A DNA stretch of 64,000 nt, taken from Metaphire vulgaris (lineage: Eukaryota > Annelida > Clitellata > Crassiclitellata > Megascolecidae). A program made the position numbers and the translations under genes. Below, one piece after another: positions 44,580 to 53,660 of this stretch (position 1 is its first letter; each line of letters begins with the position of its first letter). The notes under the pieces are model-generated. The model was not told the DNA's origin, searched no databases, and worked only from the letters and a program-made list of their open reading frames with translations. The stretch spans positions 15,696,809-15,760,808 of the forward strand of contig CM030848.1 in NCBI GenBank assembly GCA_018105865.1, written 5' to 3'.

Positions 44580-44745
44580 TATACGTTCCGAATGACGTAT
44601 CTATAACCCTTATGCTAAAGATCCGAATTACGGATCTATAACCCTTATGCTAAAGATACGAATTACGTATCTATAACCCCTATGCTAAAGATACGAATTA
44701 CGTATCTATAACCCCTATGCTAAAGATACGAATTACGTATCTCTA
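44580..44745 (-). repeat. subterminal tandem repeats of the right foldback arm
   Basis: Inverted counterpart of the array at 33930-34090: AAAGATACGAATTACGTATC units separated by TATAACCCCTATGCT. Confidence 0.8.
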
Positions 44746-44775
44746 ACCAGGGCGTATTAATATTGCCAATATAGA

Positions 44776-44919
44776 CAGTGGCGTATTTACCATTGGGCCA
44801 TTTGGGCCATGGCCCCCCTTTGGTCTTGGCCTATCCTGTCCCCAGACTCCCATTACAGGCTCGCGCTTTGCGCTAGCCATGGGTTGCCCCCCCTTACCAA
44901 AATTCTAAATACGCCACTG
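44776..44919 (+). mobile_element. hAT-like MITE B
   Basis: Ends CAGTGGCGTATTTACC and TAAATACGCCACTG. Similar along its whole length to MITE A (31379), with a small internal insertion. The left flank is AATATAGA and the right flank GATGTTTT, the reverse of the arrangement around MITE A. Confidence 0.8.
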
Positions 44920-45019
44920 GATGTTTTCGATATGTTTGCGTTAAAGCAACAACAACCTGACCAGCCGCCTCATGGATACACTGACATTTGCCCGGCCGAC
45001 AAACCACCCTGCCTATAGC

Positions 45020-45130
45020 TATTTCAAGAAAGACTAAGCGCATAAGAATAAGCAGCTACTGCTGTGCTGCTTTCCGGGGCGCTGTAGAAGTTTACGAGAT
45101 TTTACTTACTTACTTGCTTACTTAAATAAT
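45020..45130 (-). repeat. dispersed repeat with CTTCTACAGCGCC and (AAGT)n
   Basis: On the minus strand an (AAGT)n-like run precedes CTTCTACAGCGCC (45078-45090) and a body shared with the longer copy starting at 60230 (GCAGCA-A-AGTAGCTGCTTATTCTTA). Confidence 0.65.
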
Positions 45131-45489
45131 AAAGCAACACTTTGCCTCTGTGCGACCTTTTCATAGAAATGATCTTGAGACCGCATGTTTATCAGCATTC
45201 AGCAGTCACTGTCAGTGGCGTAGCCAAGTTCCAGAATGGGGTACCATCGCTCATACGGGATAGAGTCGCCCATTCAGACTAGGGTAGGGTTACAATGCGT
45301 CCGGTTTTCCCCGGACGCCGCCGCGTCCTCTTTTCGTGCCCCTGTCCGGACTCCCCGGCGGGTGGCTTTCCAAAAAGGGCTATTGTCCGGGTTTTCTCCG
45401 TCCCGAGCAGGGTGCAAATGTCCAGGGACCCGGCGATCTGTAGGAAGTCCCGGCAGGCCCGTCAAATTTTTAATACATGGAGTACTATA
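45131..45489. other. non-coding with hAT end fragments
   Basis: Contains GTCAGTGGCGTAGCC (from about 45213) and GGGTTACAATGCGTCCGG with GGTTTTCCCCGGAC-like blocks (from about 45286), which resemble ends of hAT-type elements, plus GC-rich sequence. No gene was recognised. The overlapping reading frames on both strands have no family features. Confidence 0.35.
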
Positions 45490-45497
45490 GATTAATA

Positions 45498-45697
45498 CAG
45501 TGGCGGCTCCACCGGGGGGTCAGAGGGGGCCGTGCCCCCCCCCCCTATTGAGAGCCTGGCCCCCCCAGTGGCCCCCCAGTTGGGACCCTATACTTAATGC
45601 TACATATATTAAACAACAAATGGTTGGCCCCCCATGATTAGAAGTTGCCCCCCCCAACGGCCCCCCCCCCACTTGCCAAATCCTAGAGCCGCCACTG
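45498..45697. mobile_element. hAT-like MITE with intact 8-bp duplication
   Basis: Terminal inverted repeats CAGTGGCGGCTC and GAGCCGCCACTG enclose 200 bp with C-rich tracts. The flanks are the perfect duplication GATTAATA (45490-45497 and 45698-45705). Relatives at 19757, 51640-51822 and 47352 share its interior (CCAAATCCTAGAGC-GCCAC). Confidence 0.85.
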
Positions 45698-45845
45698 GAT
45701 TAATACCCTGAAAAGTTTGACAAACAGAAAAAAGATCTTCGCCAGATTTTTTCATTTTCGACCACTTAGCTGACTTTCATATCAGTTGGTAAATTTATCA
45801 TTCAAACATTACGTGCATTATCAACATTAATTTCAGTCACAAGGG

Positions 45846-45965
45846 GCTGTCCATTAATTGCCTCAACAATTTTTGACCCCTCCCCTTGTCAACAACTGTC
45901 AACTTTCACTGGCACTGGCCACTATAATTATGTCAAAAACTTTTAGCCCTCCCACCTACTAATAT
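45846..45965 (-). repeat. third copy of the repeat found upstream of SCYL3
   Basis: In reverse complement it shows AGTGAAAGTTGACAGTTGTT, GACAAGGGGAGGGG and AATTAATGGACAGCCCC, matching the pair at 58-275. Confidence 0.6.
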
Positions 45966-46444
45966 CAGTGTCGGGTCCCTCCCCCCACCAAAAAAAGTTA
46001 ATAAGTCTATACGAATTGTTTTTCTCAAAGGCGCGTTTTAATATTAAAAGTGCAGCAGTGAACTTAGTGTGATTAAAGTGAACGGACGGAAAGTGTTCCT
46101 ATTTATCGTTCGCCAGATGAGTTCGTGCATAGTCCAGATGGATGGCGCCACTTTCGAATGTCTCCAATCGAGACAGCTTTAGGCTGAAATCTGCAAGTCA
46201 AACACAGCGTCTATTGCAATCGCCGTAAACCGTCTGGATAATACTGACAATAGTTATTGATTTGGGCCAAAAATCTGTACCCCGCAGGGCAGTAGCGTAG
46301 CCTGGCTTGCAGAATAGTCGGGGGTGGGGTGGGTGGGTGGGTGGGTTTCGACATTTCTGGTAAAAAGCTTCAGGCGACCAAAAAGGTCTTCGAAGAACTG
46401 TTCTTCGTACGCTCACGCATTCTCTTAGATCACGCTATACCTAA

Positions 46445-46781
46445 CAGTGGCGGTTCCAGGAATTCTTGGCGGAAAGAAGTTTTTAAAAAGAGAGAAATTA
46501 GATCAGAAAGACAGCCTAATTCTTCTTAGTGTTTTATGCCACTAAATGTTAAACCTTGCCGGGAAAAGCTGACAAGCAAAATAAACAAACGTCATTCGCA
46601 GTATTTTTCGGTAGACTACAATTTTTGAAATTTACCGCAAAAATAGGTCGACAAGCAAAAAGGTCATCCGCATCGCCGTATCAAAATGTAATAATTCTAA
46701 AAGCTTAAAATCCAGTAATATGTTGATAAAACTACGGTGGGTGATGCATCCCCAGTCATCAACGTGGTGGAACCGCCACTG
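46445..46781. mobile_element. hAT-like MITE, 337 bp
   Basis: Inverted ends CAGTGGCGGTTCC and GGAACCGCCACTG. A 7-bp match TACCTAA borders both sides (46438-46444 and 46782-46788), close to the 8 bp expected of hAT. No coding sequence. Confidence 0.7.
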
Positions 46782-46789
46782 TACCTAAC

Positions 46790-47127
46790 ACCCACACACA
46801 CTCTTGAAAAAAGTATCAACGATTTTGGGCAAATCCAACGACCGATCACAGTAAGAATAGGGGACCTCGCCCGTTTTCCCCCACGGTTACGCCAATATCC
46901 CAGAGAATTCCATCAATAGTATTAGCCTATTAGGTTGGCGTTCTGTGAGTAGGCCTAAGGCAGACAGAACGTAGTCGTAAACTTTGATGAAAAGCGGGGC
47001 CCCAGATCCTATACAGTTCCTCTTCTCTATTCTAGCCTCTAAAAAGGTGGGTGGGTGGCCAACGCCCTAGCGGCCTCATAGAAATCTGCGCAAATGAGCG
47101 AAGGTACGATCGTCTATGACCTCGTGT
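46790..47127. other. non-coding
   Basis: I see no gene, repeat family or signal here. Confidence 0.4.
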
Positions 47128-47310
47128 TCAAGAGAAGAGTCGTCCAAGGGCGATCGCCAGCATCAGACCCAGGGCGGCGCCGTAGAGGCCGAGCTGGGCG
47201 GGTCCTGGATTTGCCCCTCCGGTCGGACCTTTGCTGGAGCCGGCGGCCGTAGACAGCGGCGGCCGCGTCGGAGTCGACGAGGCGTTCCCTGCGGCGACCG
47301 TCGAGTCCAC
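47128..47310 (-). CDS. possible terminal exon with hydrophobic (GPI-type) C-terminus
   Basis: A GC-rich open frame on the minus strand follows a strong acceptor (TTGTTCGATTTCTGCCCGTAG). In phase 0 it encodes about 60 residues: a Ser/Thr/Pro/Gly-rich stretch and then LGLYGAALGLMLAIALG, with the stop two residues past a short basic end. Such a tail is typical of a GPI-anchor signal or a C-terminal membrane anchor. G or C dominates third positions, unlike the surrounding transposon DNA. The rest of the gene would lie at higher coordinates; 51185-51536 is one candidate, but its donor phase does not fit directly. Function unknown. Confidence 0.4.
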   Translation of the reverse strand: MDSTVAAGNASSTPTRPPLSTAAGSSKGPTGGANPGPAQLGLYGAALGLMLAIALGRLFS

Positions 47311-47351
47311 CTACGGGCAGAAATCGAACAAGAACAACATCCATCATCTTG

Positions 47352-47440
47352 CAGCAGGGGCGGCTCCAGGATTTGGCAAGTGGGGGGCATTACGGTGGCA
47401 ACTCCCAATCATGGGTCCCAAAGGCGTCGATCCACATAGA
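47352..47440. mobile_element. hAT-like end fragment
   Basis: CAGGGGCGGCTCCAGGATTTGGCAAGT resembles one end of the 45498 MITE. The partner end was not found. It sits within the presumed intron upstream of the minus-strand terminal exon. Confidence 0.4.
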
Positions 47441-47535
47441 ATATTGGGGGGGGGGCAAACCTCCGAAGTTAGGCACATGAAAAGTTGATGCTGTCATTTC
47501 TCGTTGTCCCGGTCACTCACGACTCGCTATATATA

Positions 47536-49029
47536 TGTTACAGTCAAAGTGTGAAATCAGGCAATGTTGACATTGCCTGAAACTTTTAGGAAATGTCGAC
47601 ATAAGCCGTTTCACTCGGGCACTGTCAACATTGACTGAAATGTTTAGGCATTGTTTAACAATGCCTGAAATTTGCCCAATTTTTATACACACATTTCCTG
47701 AAATCTTTATCTGTGATGGAATAGCATAATAAGCTTAACTTGGACTTAAGAAGATCTGAGGCTTCGCTGTCAGGGCCATATTAAGGCTGAGGGAGCTGTT
47801 CGCTGTATCCCTATAGCTGTGAATAACTGCGGGAAGTCTTTTTCAAGGTGTCGCCTGTCACAGTTCAACGTCATTTTCAGTTCCGGCTGCTGAAACGTCT
47901 GTGACTGCTTCTACATCAGCTGCAACCACTGAAATAGCTTACGCTTATTCACCTGCTGCGGATCATACCACAGCCAGTCACAGTACAGCTTCATCGCGAG
48001 CTACAACGGTTGAAGAACAGGCGGAAACCATAGTAACCAGCAAGCATCAGATTTCATAGATCACCTGCATGATAGTATACAGTCTCATCGCAAGAGGGCT
48101 CGAGAAGGTTTAGTGAAGCAAGCTAAATGAATGGTTTTGCGTAGTAGAATAGAATGTGCAGCTGGAAATCCTGGTGACAATGTTACCGTCCCTGTTCCAT
48201 TAGTTGATCGAGGACGTGGTGACCCTCGTAATATCATGGGTGTCATTCTTGATCGTAACTACAACGACATGTATCGTATAGCTGTTAGAGCTGGTGTTCT
48301 ACAAGGCCGGTATGCACGAAATCAATTTGATTTGTGCACCCAGATACTGCTAAATGAAGATGATGTCATGGCACACAGCGAGATTTCATTGAGGGCTGCT
48401 GTTCAGTACGAATCAAAGAGTGGCGGTCAAGGTTTTGCAAAATGCAATTGTAAGGGTTCAAAAAAGTGTGAAACAAATCGTTGTAGATGTTTCAAAGCTA
48501 AACTGAAATGCAATAGTCGTTGCCATTCAAGTTTAAGTTGCTGCAATAAGAACTGTTAAATTTTAGCCCGTTTTATATGACTGCTTTTTCCTTTATTGCA
48601 TTAGAACCTTATAAAGTTTTAGTTGACTTCATTAATGTTGTAGAACTATTTTATATGACTGCTTTTTCTTTATTGCGTTAGAACCGTATAAAGTTTTTTG
48701 GAATTCATTCCTTTATTGCATTTGAAGTTTTTACAGTTGTGTATAACTTTTTCTATTACTGCCTGTTTTTATTTCATTTGAACCTATTAAAGTTTTTGCA
48801 CTTATTAAGGTTTTTTCAGAACTGTTTTATGTTACTTATTATGCTATTCCATCACAGATAAAGATTTCAGGAAATGTGTGTATAAAATTTGAACAAATTT
48901 CAGGCATTGTTAAACAATGCCTAAACATTTTCAGTCAATGTCGACAGTGCCCGGAGTGAAACGGCTTATGTCGACATTTCCTAAAGTTTCAGGCAATGTC
49001 AACATTGCCTGATTTCACACTTTGACTGT

Positions 49030-49033
<4 letters not shown>
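47536..49033. mobile_element. Ginger-like DNA transposon, internally decayed
   Basis: Terminal inverted repeats of about 198 bp (47536-47733 and 48835-49033) begin TGTTACAGTCAAAGTG and end in the complement CACTTTGACTGTAACA. The ends fit the TGTNR...YNACA rule of Ginger elements. TATA lies on both sides (47532-47535 and 49034-49037), consistent with a 4-bp duplication, although the site is itself an AT repeat. The arms contain smaller palindromes (GGCAATGTTGACATTGCC). The interior holds the C-terminal part of an integrase-type protein of the KRBA2-like group. Total 1,498 bp. Confidence 0.72.
47880..48559 (+). pseudogene. KRBA2-like integrase C-terminal remnant
   Basis: The open part (48131-48559) encodes GDNVTVPVPLVDRGRGDPRN and ARNQFDLC, then a Cys cluster (CNCKGSKKC, NRCRCFKAKLKC, NSRCH). 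This is the C-terminal arrangement of KRBA2-like transposon integrases of cnidarians, sponges and other animals. Just upstream, HDSIQSHRKRAREGLVKQAK is followed directly by a stop (48127-48129), so the frame is broken. The catalytic core is absent. Family assignment rests on recall. Confidence 0.65.

Positions 49034-49070
<37 letters not shown>
49033..49070. repeat. (AT)n microsatellite
   Basis: A dinucleotide run immediately beside the right end of the Ginger-like element. Some of it may be expanded target duplication. Confidence 0.85.
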
Positions 49071-49073
<3 letters not shown>

Positions 49074-49130
49074 TTATTAAAATTTCGACTGCACGATTCC
49101 CATGGTAGTCTATAGCTTAGACTCAAAAGA

Positions 49131-49537
49131 AGAACCCGAACAATTTTTAATGGACTATAGTCCAGGGTATTTTTTCGAAATTCGAGCGAAAATTTGTGGT
49201 GTCGTATGGCTTTCATATTTGCACCGATTGAAGCCCAGTCGATGCCTACAAGGAATCTGGACCCGCATTTTGGATATCTATCACTTTAAAGGGTTTTTTA
49301 ATCTATACAATGTATAGCCACCATTATTATAATCTGCAATATAGACACATTAATACGGTGGAAAGTGACGGCCTTTTCTAGTCTTCTGACATCAGTGGGG
49401 GGGGGGGCGCTTGAGGGTTCTAAAGCGAAATGTGAGCAATATATCGACATGAATTTTTGGGTCGCCCGAAAATTTTTCATGGACTATAGTCCAGGGTATT
49501 TTTTTCGAAGTTTGAGCTAAAATTTGTGGTGTCGTAG
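49131..49537 (+). repeat. ~330-bp repeat, partial tandem copies
   Basis: Two incomplete copies: about 49150-49331 (from GGACTATAGTCCAGGGTATT to CCATTATTATAATCTGC) and 49332-49537 (from AATATAGACACATTAATACG to GGTGTCGTAGG). Their junction shows the unit boundary without any inserted MITE or LINE, confirming the empty-site sequence used for the 31-45 kb block. Confidence 0.8.
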
Positions 49538-49538
49538 G

Positions 49539-49818
49539 CAGGGACGTCATTTGGAGGGGAAGGGGGCATTTGCTCCTGCTGATTTTTAGGGAAACACATT
49601 TTTTCGCCAATGTTTGTTTGTGTTATTTAGTTTTTTAAAAGGTCAGCAGCAGCCCCTAAAGGTGTGGTGCTTGACTAATTGTAAAACAAATGACTGACTA
49701 ACTCTGACAAGCAAAAAAAGAATAAAGAAAAAAGGTCGTCAAAACTTTTTCGCAAACTTGTCAAGTCGAAAGTGTTTGCCCCCCCCCCCACTTGAAAAAC
49801 AGTGAAATGACGTCTCTG
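49539..49818. mobile_element. MITE with CAGGGACGTCATTT ends
   Basis: Inverted ends CAGGGACGTCATTTGG and AAATGACGTCTCTG bound 280 bp, including a poly-C tract. It interrupts the ~330-bp repeat. No matching target duplication was found. Probably another hAT-type non-autonomous element. Confidence 0.5.
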
Positions 49819-51059
49819 CTCCCACAAAATTCTGATCGGATTGGATTTACTGAGGATTAACCTGATTAGCTTATAGCCTACTTTGGGACTTGTGAAGAGA
49901 TATTGGAAGATTAACTGTACGTTCGATGACTGTGTAGACGATCGATGATGACATCTAATGAAAATTTAATTACGATCTTCTGCAGTCATTATAGCCAATG
50001 GCACTGGAACTAATTCCAGTCGTATATGCGTCTGTCTATCTGTCTATATATCTGCCTGCCTGTCTGTCTGTCTGTGTCTCTGTGTTTCTCTCTGTGTGGG
50101 TCGGTCGGTCAATCAGTCTATCTCTGTCCAAAATACAATCCCACGTAGGACAATCGATTAATTTTAGGTAAGATATGAAGAATCTTCCCGCCCTACCCCT
50201 GCCCCTCCCCTCCCCCTCCCCCACAAGAATGTCGGAAGAATGATTGGAACTGAAAGGTGTTGCAGCGTCTTCTGTTCTCGATCCATAACCAGCAGAGCTG
50301 ATGCAGTTGGCCTAGGCGAAGACTCTCTTATGGCCAAGCTTTTTGGGTGTACGCAACTATGCAAATATAGATGCTTTGGCGATACAACAATTACACGCGC
50401 AGCGTACCTGCGAAACAAATCCATAATTCATTCGCGTACACCTGAGTGGCGTCATTCGTCCATTGTCAGATTTTTGTCTTTCGATCCCCTTTCGTTCGTA
50501 CCAAAACGCCTCGCTCCCCACCCCACCCAACCCCTTCGCCGGAAATCGAAACAAAAGAAACGCCTTGGCAAACAAGGGCTTGTGTGCTATTGTTCCCATC
50601 GTCCCAGTAGCGCTGCGGGGCCCGTAGGCTCCATACTCAATGCACTCGGTTCTCTGCCTCAGCGCTCGGCAGGGAAATTACGCCTATCCTGTGGCGCTGC
50701 TCCTAATAGGCCTACCTATCAGTTGGGCCTATTTTTTTAAATATAAGAATTTACACTTGGGACGAGATAAAGGCCGACCCGTAGACCTTTAATTGCCGCT
50801 GGTTCAGACTTTTCTAGCGACCAAAAGCAGAAGAGAATGTAAAAGCAGAAGATCAGTCGGCCTCCTTCCAAAACAAATAGCCTATTCGGGTTGGTTAGGC
50901 TATCTCTTTCCATTATAATATGCTCTTTTGCGTTTTGTTGCCCTAAAACCCAATATTAGTAGGCATACTTAAGCTGCATCGCGAAGACATTACTGCGTTG
51001 ATTTGTAAAAAAATAATTTTATTTAGCCTACTTAAAATGATTATATTAAGCTTATGTGA
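49819..51059. other. non-coding, with TCTG microsatellite
   Basis: A degenerate GTCTGTCTATCTG run at about 50028-50110 and a C-rich tract near 50190-50222. A 166-codon plus-strand frame at 50240-50740 has no family features, low-complexity Arg/Ser composition and no Kozak or splice support, so I do not call it a gene. Confidence 0.35.
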
Positions 51060-51170
51060 AATCTATCAGGTGTCTGACTTTTTAAAGGGTTAAAAATCTA
51101 TAAAATGTATAGACACCATTATTATATTTTGCAATATAGACACATTAATTAAGTGACGGATTTTTCTAGT
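51060..51170 (+). repeat. ~330-bp repeat, fragment
   Basis: Shows ATCTATCAGGTGTCTGAC, then CCATTATTATATTTTGC and AATATAGACACATTAA, again an uninterrupted unit junction. Confidence 0.8.
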
Positions 51171-51184
51171 TCAGTTCTACTCAC

Positions 51185-51536
51185 TGCAGACGTTGACGCC
51201 TCGATCAGTGACAATCCGATTCCGATCGAAAGCATGACGACTAGGATGAGACAGGTTCTCCTCATCACCAAAGTCATCATCATCATCATCATCATCCTCC
51301 TCCTCTTCTAACTGGCGTCTACAATCTGCCAACTTCTTTTCAGTTGATGAATCTATCGTCTGGACGGTGTGCTGTCCACAGAAGCTTTTGTTCGGAGGAC
51401 GACGCCGGAGACAAGCGCGTCTCTGCTTCAGGCACTGCGCACAGGCGCAGCAGCAGCAGCAGCGGCGGCGGCAGGCGATAGGAACCGCCAACAAAGAGAC
51501 AGGATTCCATTTGAAAAAAAGACAAAGACAGTTCAT
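51185..51536 (-). CDS. possible exon of a small Cys-rich acidic protein
   Basis: A minus-strand frame of about 117 codons from the ATG at 51536 to a good donor (CTGCA then GTGAGT at 51184-51179). It encodes a Cys/Arg-rich start (RRCCCCCACAQC), then NKSFCGQHTVQT, a polyacidic run from a GAT repeat, and HAFDRNRIVTDRG. If the donor is not used, the frame ends two codons later. It may belong with the terminal exon at 47128-47310, but the phases require a further exon. No family recognised. Confidence 0.25.
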
Positions 51537-51639
51537 TCCGTCCGTCTGTCGTATGACTAATCAAACACTCGATCGACTAAAGCTAAGGGCAGAGAACAGA
51601 TCTGATTAAAATTTCTCCAATTTCGCTTTCGGTTTCTTA

Positions 51640-51822
51640 TAGACTGCGACGGCCCCACAGAGGATCCCCCGTTCCCTATTGAACGTCTGGCCCCATACTT
51701 CAGTGCACTCATATTGCAAACAACTAGACCAGTCCAATTTTATGAAAAATAGTTGGTCCCAAGCTAAGAGTCTGCTAATCCAAGGGCCCACACTTGCCAA
51801 ATCCTAGAGCCGCCACCAGTAG
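51640..51822. mobile_element. hAT-like MITE relic
   Basis: GACTGCGACGGCCCC at the left and CCAAATCCTAGAGCCGCCAC at the right, with an interior (CATACTTCAGTGCACTCAT) shared with the copy in PARP4 intron 15. The ends are degraded and no target duplication was seen. Confidence 0.5.
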
Positions 51823-52020
51823 CGTGCAGAGGGGCGCGATGGGGCGGTGGCCCCGGGCGCCGACCAGATGGGGGGGGGGGCAAAAATTGACTCGGCGATA
51901 TTTTTGCTCATCAAACATTTTTATCGCATCAAATACGATGCGACTTGCTGCTTTTGCTACCATGCCTCGGGATCGGCACACGTCCAGACATTTCGATATA
52001 TACGGGATAGGGCCTACATG

Positions 52021-52170
52021 CAGGGGCGCCCATCCCCCCTGGCTGCTGGAAGCAGCTTCCCCTTTCCCTGTGCTACTCTAACGTGATACCAAAACTCGGG
52101 AACTCGGGGGGATTTACTCCCCTAGGTTTTTTAGGAAGCATTTGCTTCCCCCCATCTGTGGGCGCCCCTG
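52021..52170. mobile_element. hAT-like MITE with intact 8-bp duplication
   Basis: Inverted ends CAGGGGCGCCCAT and GTGGGCGCCCCTG enclose 150 bp. The flanks are the perfect duplication CCTACATG (52013-52020 and 52171-52178). Confidence 0.85.
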
Positions 52171-52178
52171 CCTACATG

Positions 52179-52970
52179 TATAAGTCCATAAATGCAGTTG
52201 CAAAAGTTAAACACTATATACAACACGCAGGCCTATACAGGCCCTATATCCAACACGAGGACTAACAGTTACTTATAGGTGGTGATTTTAGATTCGTATA
52301 CGAGACGCTGTAGGGTGTCTATACAAGGATCAGATTAGATTTGCACAAACGCATCGCGGAAGTCACCATTAATACAGATAAAAATGCAGTAAATTTTAAC
52401 TCTATTGCGTAAATTGGACAGTTTTAAACTACAGAGAATGGTATTGGCAGACGTGTGAATGGCTAGCACTTTTGACAGGCAAGTGAAGAGCACCTACCTA
52501 GTAATCAAGTTTTTCCAAAAATTAGGGCACTATCTCTTGTATATCAAAAGTGCTTGGCATTCAGAATTTTGCCAGTGTCATTCACCATTGCTTAAATTGG
52601 ACATTTTCAATACCAATGTCAGAAGAATGGATAGTTTGCCTTATTCGAACGATCAGTTTGCTCTTAATATACCTAACAAGCAAAAAAGGTCGACGTAGTT
52701 GAATTTGCCGCCTCTTGAAAATTGTGCCACCCCTCCTCTACACAACCTCACAAGCAACTGAACTGAATGAAAAGTTGTGCTTTTTAGTATTTTTTTATTC
52801 TTCACTTTAGTTGCGTTTAAGTAGGCGATGGCTGGGAATCCGTAGTTTGGCACAAAGTCTCACCTAGTCATTAGCAGAACCGGGATTCCGGAATAGGGCC
52901 CAGTGGGGACCATAGGCGGATTTAGAGTTTAGTATTTGGGTAGGCTAGCATGGGCTAGCATGCCATCCAG
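52179..52970. other. non-coding
   Basis: No gene or named repeat recognised. Two loosely similar segments (around 52400 and 52590, both with GTAAATTGGAC-like or TTAAATTGGACA blocks) hint at an old duplication. Confidence 0.3.
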
Positions 52971-52982
52971 CAGGCGTGCCAT

Positions 52983-53140
52983 CAGTGGCGTCGCCGGGAA
53001 TTTTTGGTTGGGGGGCAAAAGGGGCTAGCGTGTCTGATTCTTTACCCACCGCTGCCCCCTTCACATAAAACTTTCTTACCCGATTTGCGCGAATCAGGTA
53101 GGTGGTCTGGGGAGCACTTGCCCCATTTGCCGCCCCCCCG
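52983..53140. mobile_element. hAT-like fragment similar to part of the foldback arms
   Basis: CAGTGGCGTCGCCGGGAATTTTT, a G-rich block and GCGCGAATC-like sequence match the segment at 34805-35000 (and its inverse near 43680-43870) in the foldback element. The arms therefore carry a copy of this element. Confidence 0.5.
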
Positions 53141-53229
53141 TGTTTGACATTGGACAATGCAAGGATTATTGCTACAGTAGGCTATAAATATGAAAAATCC
53201 AGAACAGTGACGAAACAAATTAAAACCAC

Positions 53230-53400
53230 ATTTTTGTGTGTCCCCAGCTTAGCTGAGTCAAGCCGTACTAGAATTGTCAACACATTCTGCCTCAATTTTA
53301 TTATAGAGCATTTGAAATGCCCCGAAAAATGGTGAGCCATTTGAAACGACACTTTACAAAGTCTTTCAGAAATCTGTTGACTAAAAAGCACAACTTTTCA
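53230..53400 (-). repeat. dispersed repeat, relative of the PARP4 intron 7 copies
   Basis: In reverse complement it shows CCATTTTTCGGGGCATTTC, then CTCTATAATAAAATTGAGGC, as at 15135 and 15471. Confidence 0.6.
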
Positions 53401-53511
53401 TTCAGTTCAGTCGCTCAGCTCTCCTGCAGCGAAAACATCTCTCCAATAGGCCTAGAAATTCCAAGGCTCCGTCATCACCAATGTCAACTTTTCTCCAGGA
53501 GATTACAAAAC

Positions 53512-53660
53512 AAACAAACAAACAAACAAATAATAATAAAAATAATAATAATAATAATGTACTTTTATAGCACCATTTCCAATTCATCAATCGATAGTAC
53601 AATCAGCAAAAGAACAGGTCATTCCCGATTCAAAGGAACTCACAGAGAACACACTCCACT
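53512..53660 (+). repeat. CTTTTATAGCACC-family repeat with (AAT)n/(AAAC)n
   Basis: AAAC and AAT runs precede CTTTTATAGCACC (53562-53574), followed by AATCAGCAAAAGAACAGGTC and ATTCC, the same body as copies 1 and 2. Confidence 0.6.

Larger units (their letters stand above)
33917..44754. mobile_element. giant foldback element with 9-bp target duplication
   Basis: A 10.8-kb insertion flanked by the perfect 9-bp duplication TATTAATAT (33908-33916 and 44755-44763). Its ends, CGCCCTGGTTAGAGATACG and the inverted CTCTAACCAGGGCG, open inverted arms of about 2.06 kb (33917-35980 and 42694-44754) that look nearly identical by eye. A 9-bp duplication, long arms and tandem repeats at the arm tips fit foldback or Mutator-like (MULE) elements. 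The centre is satellite DNA with an assembly gap. No transposase gene was recognised, so it is probably non-autonomous. Confidence 0.82.
31379..44919. mobile_element. composite hAT-like insertion bounded by two MITEs
   Basis: The block runs from the left end of MITE A to the right end of MITE B and is flanked by a perfect 8-bp duplication GATGTTTT (31371-31378 and 44920-44927). The inner flanks of the two MITEs share a different 8-mer, AATATAGA (31514-31521 and 44768-44775). The simplest reading is that the two MITEs once sat at the same target in repeat copies, and the outer ends of A and B then mobilised everything between them as one unit. An 8-bp duplication and CAGTGGCG ends fit the hAT superfamily. 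No transposase is visible. Confidence 0.7.

Noticed and set aside
50240..50740. 166-codon plus-strand frame
   Set aside because: No recognisable domain, no splice or start context, and composition like the surrounding non-coding DNA.
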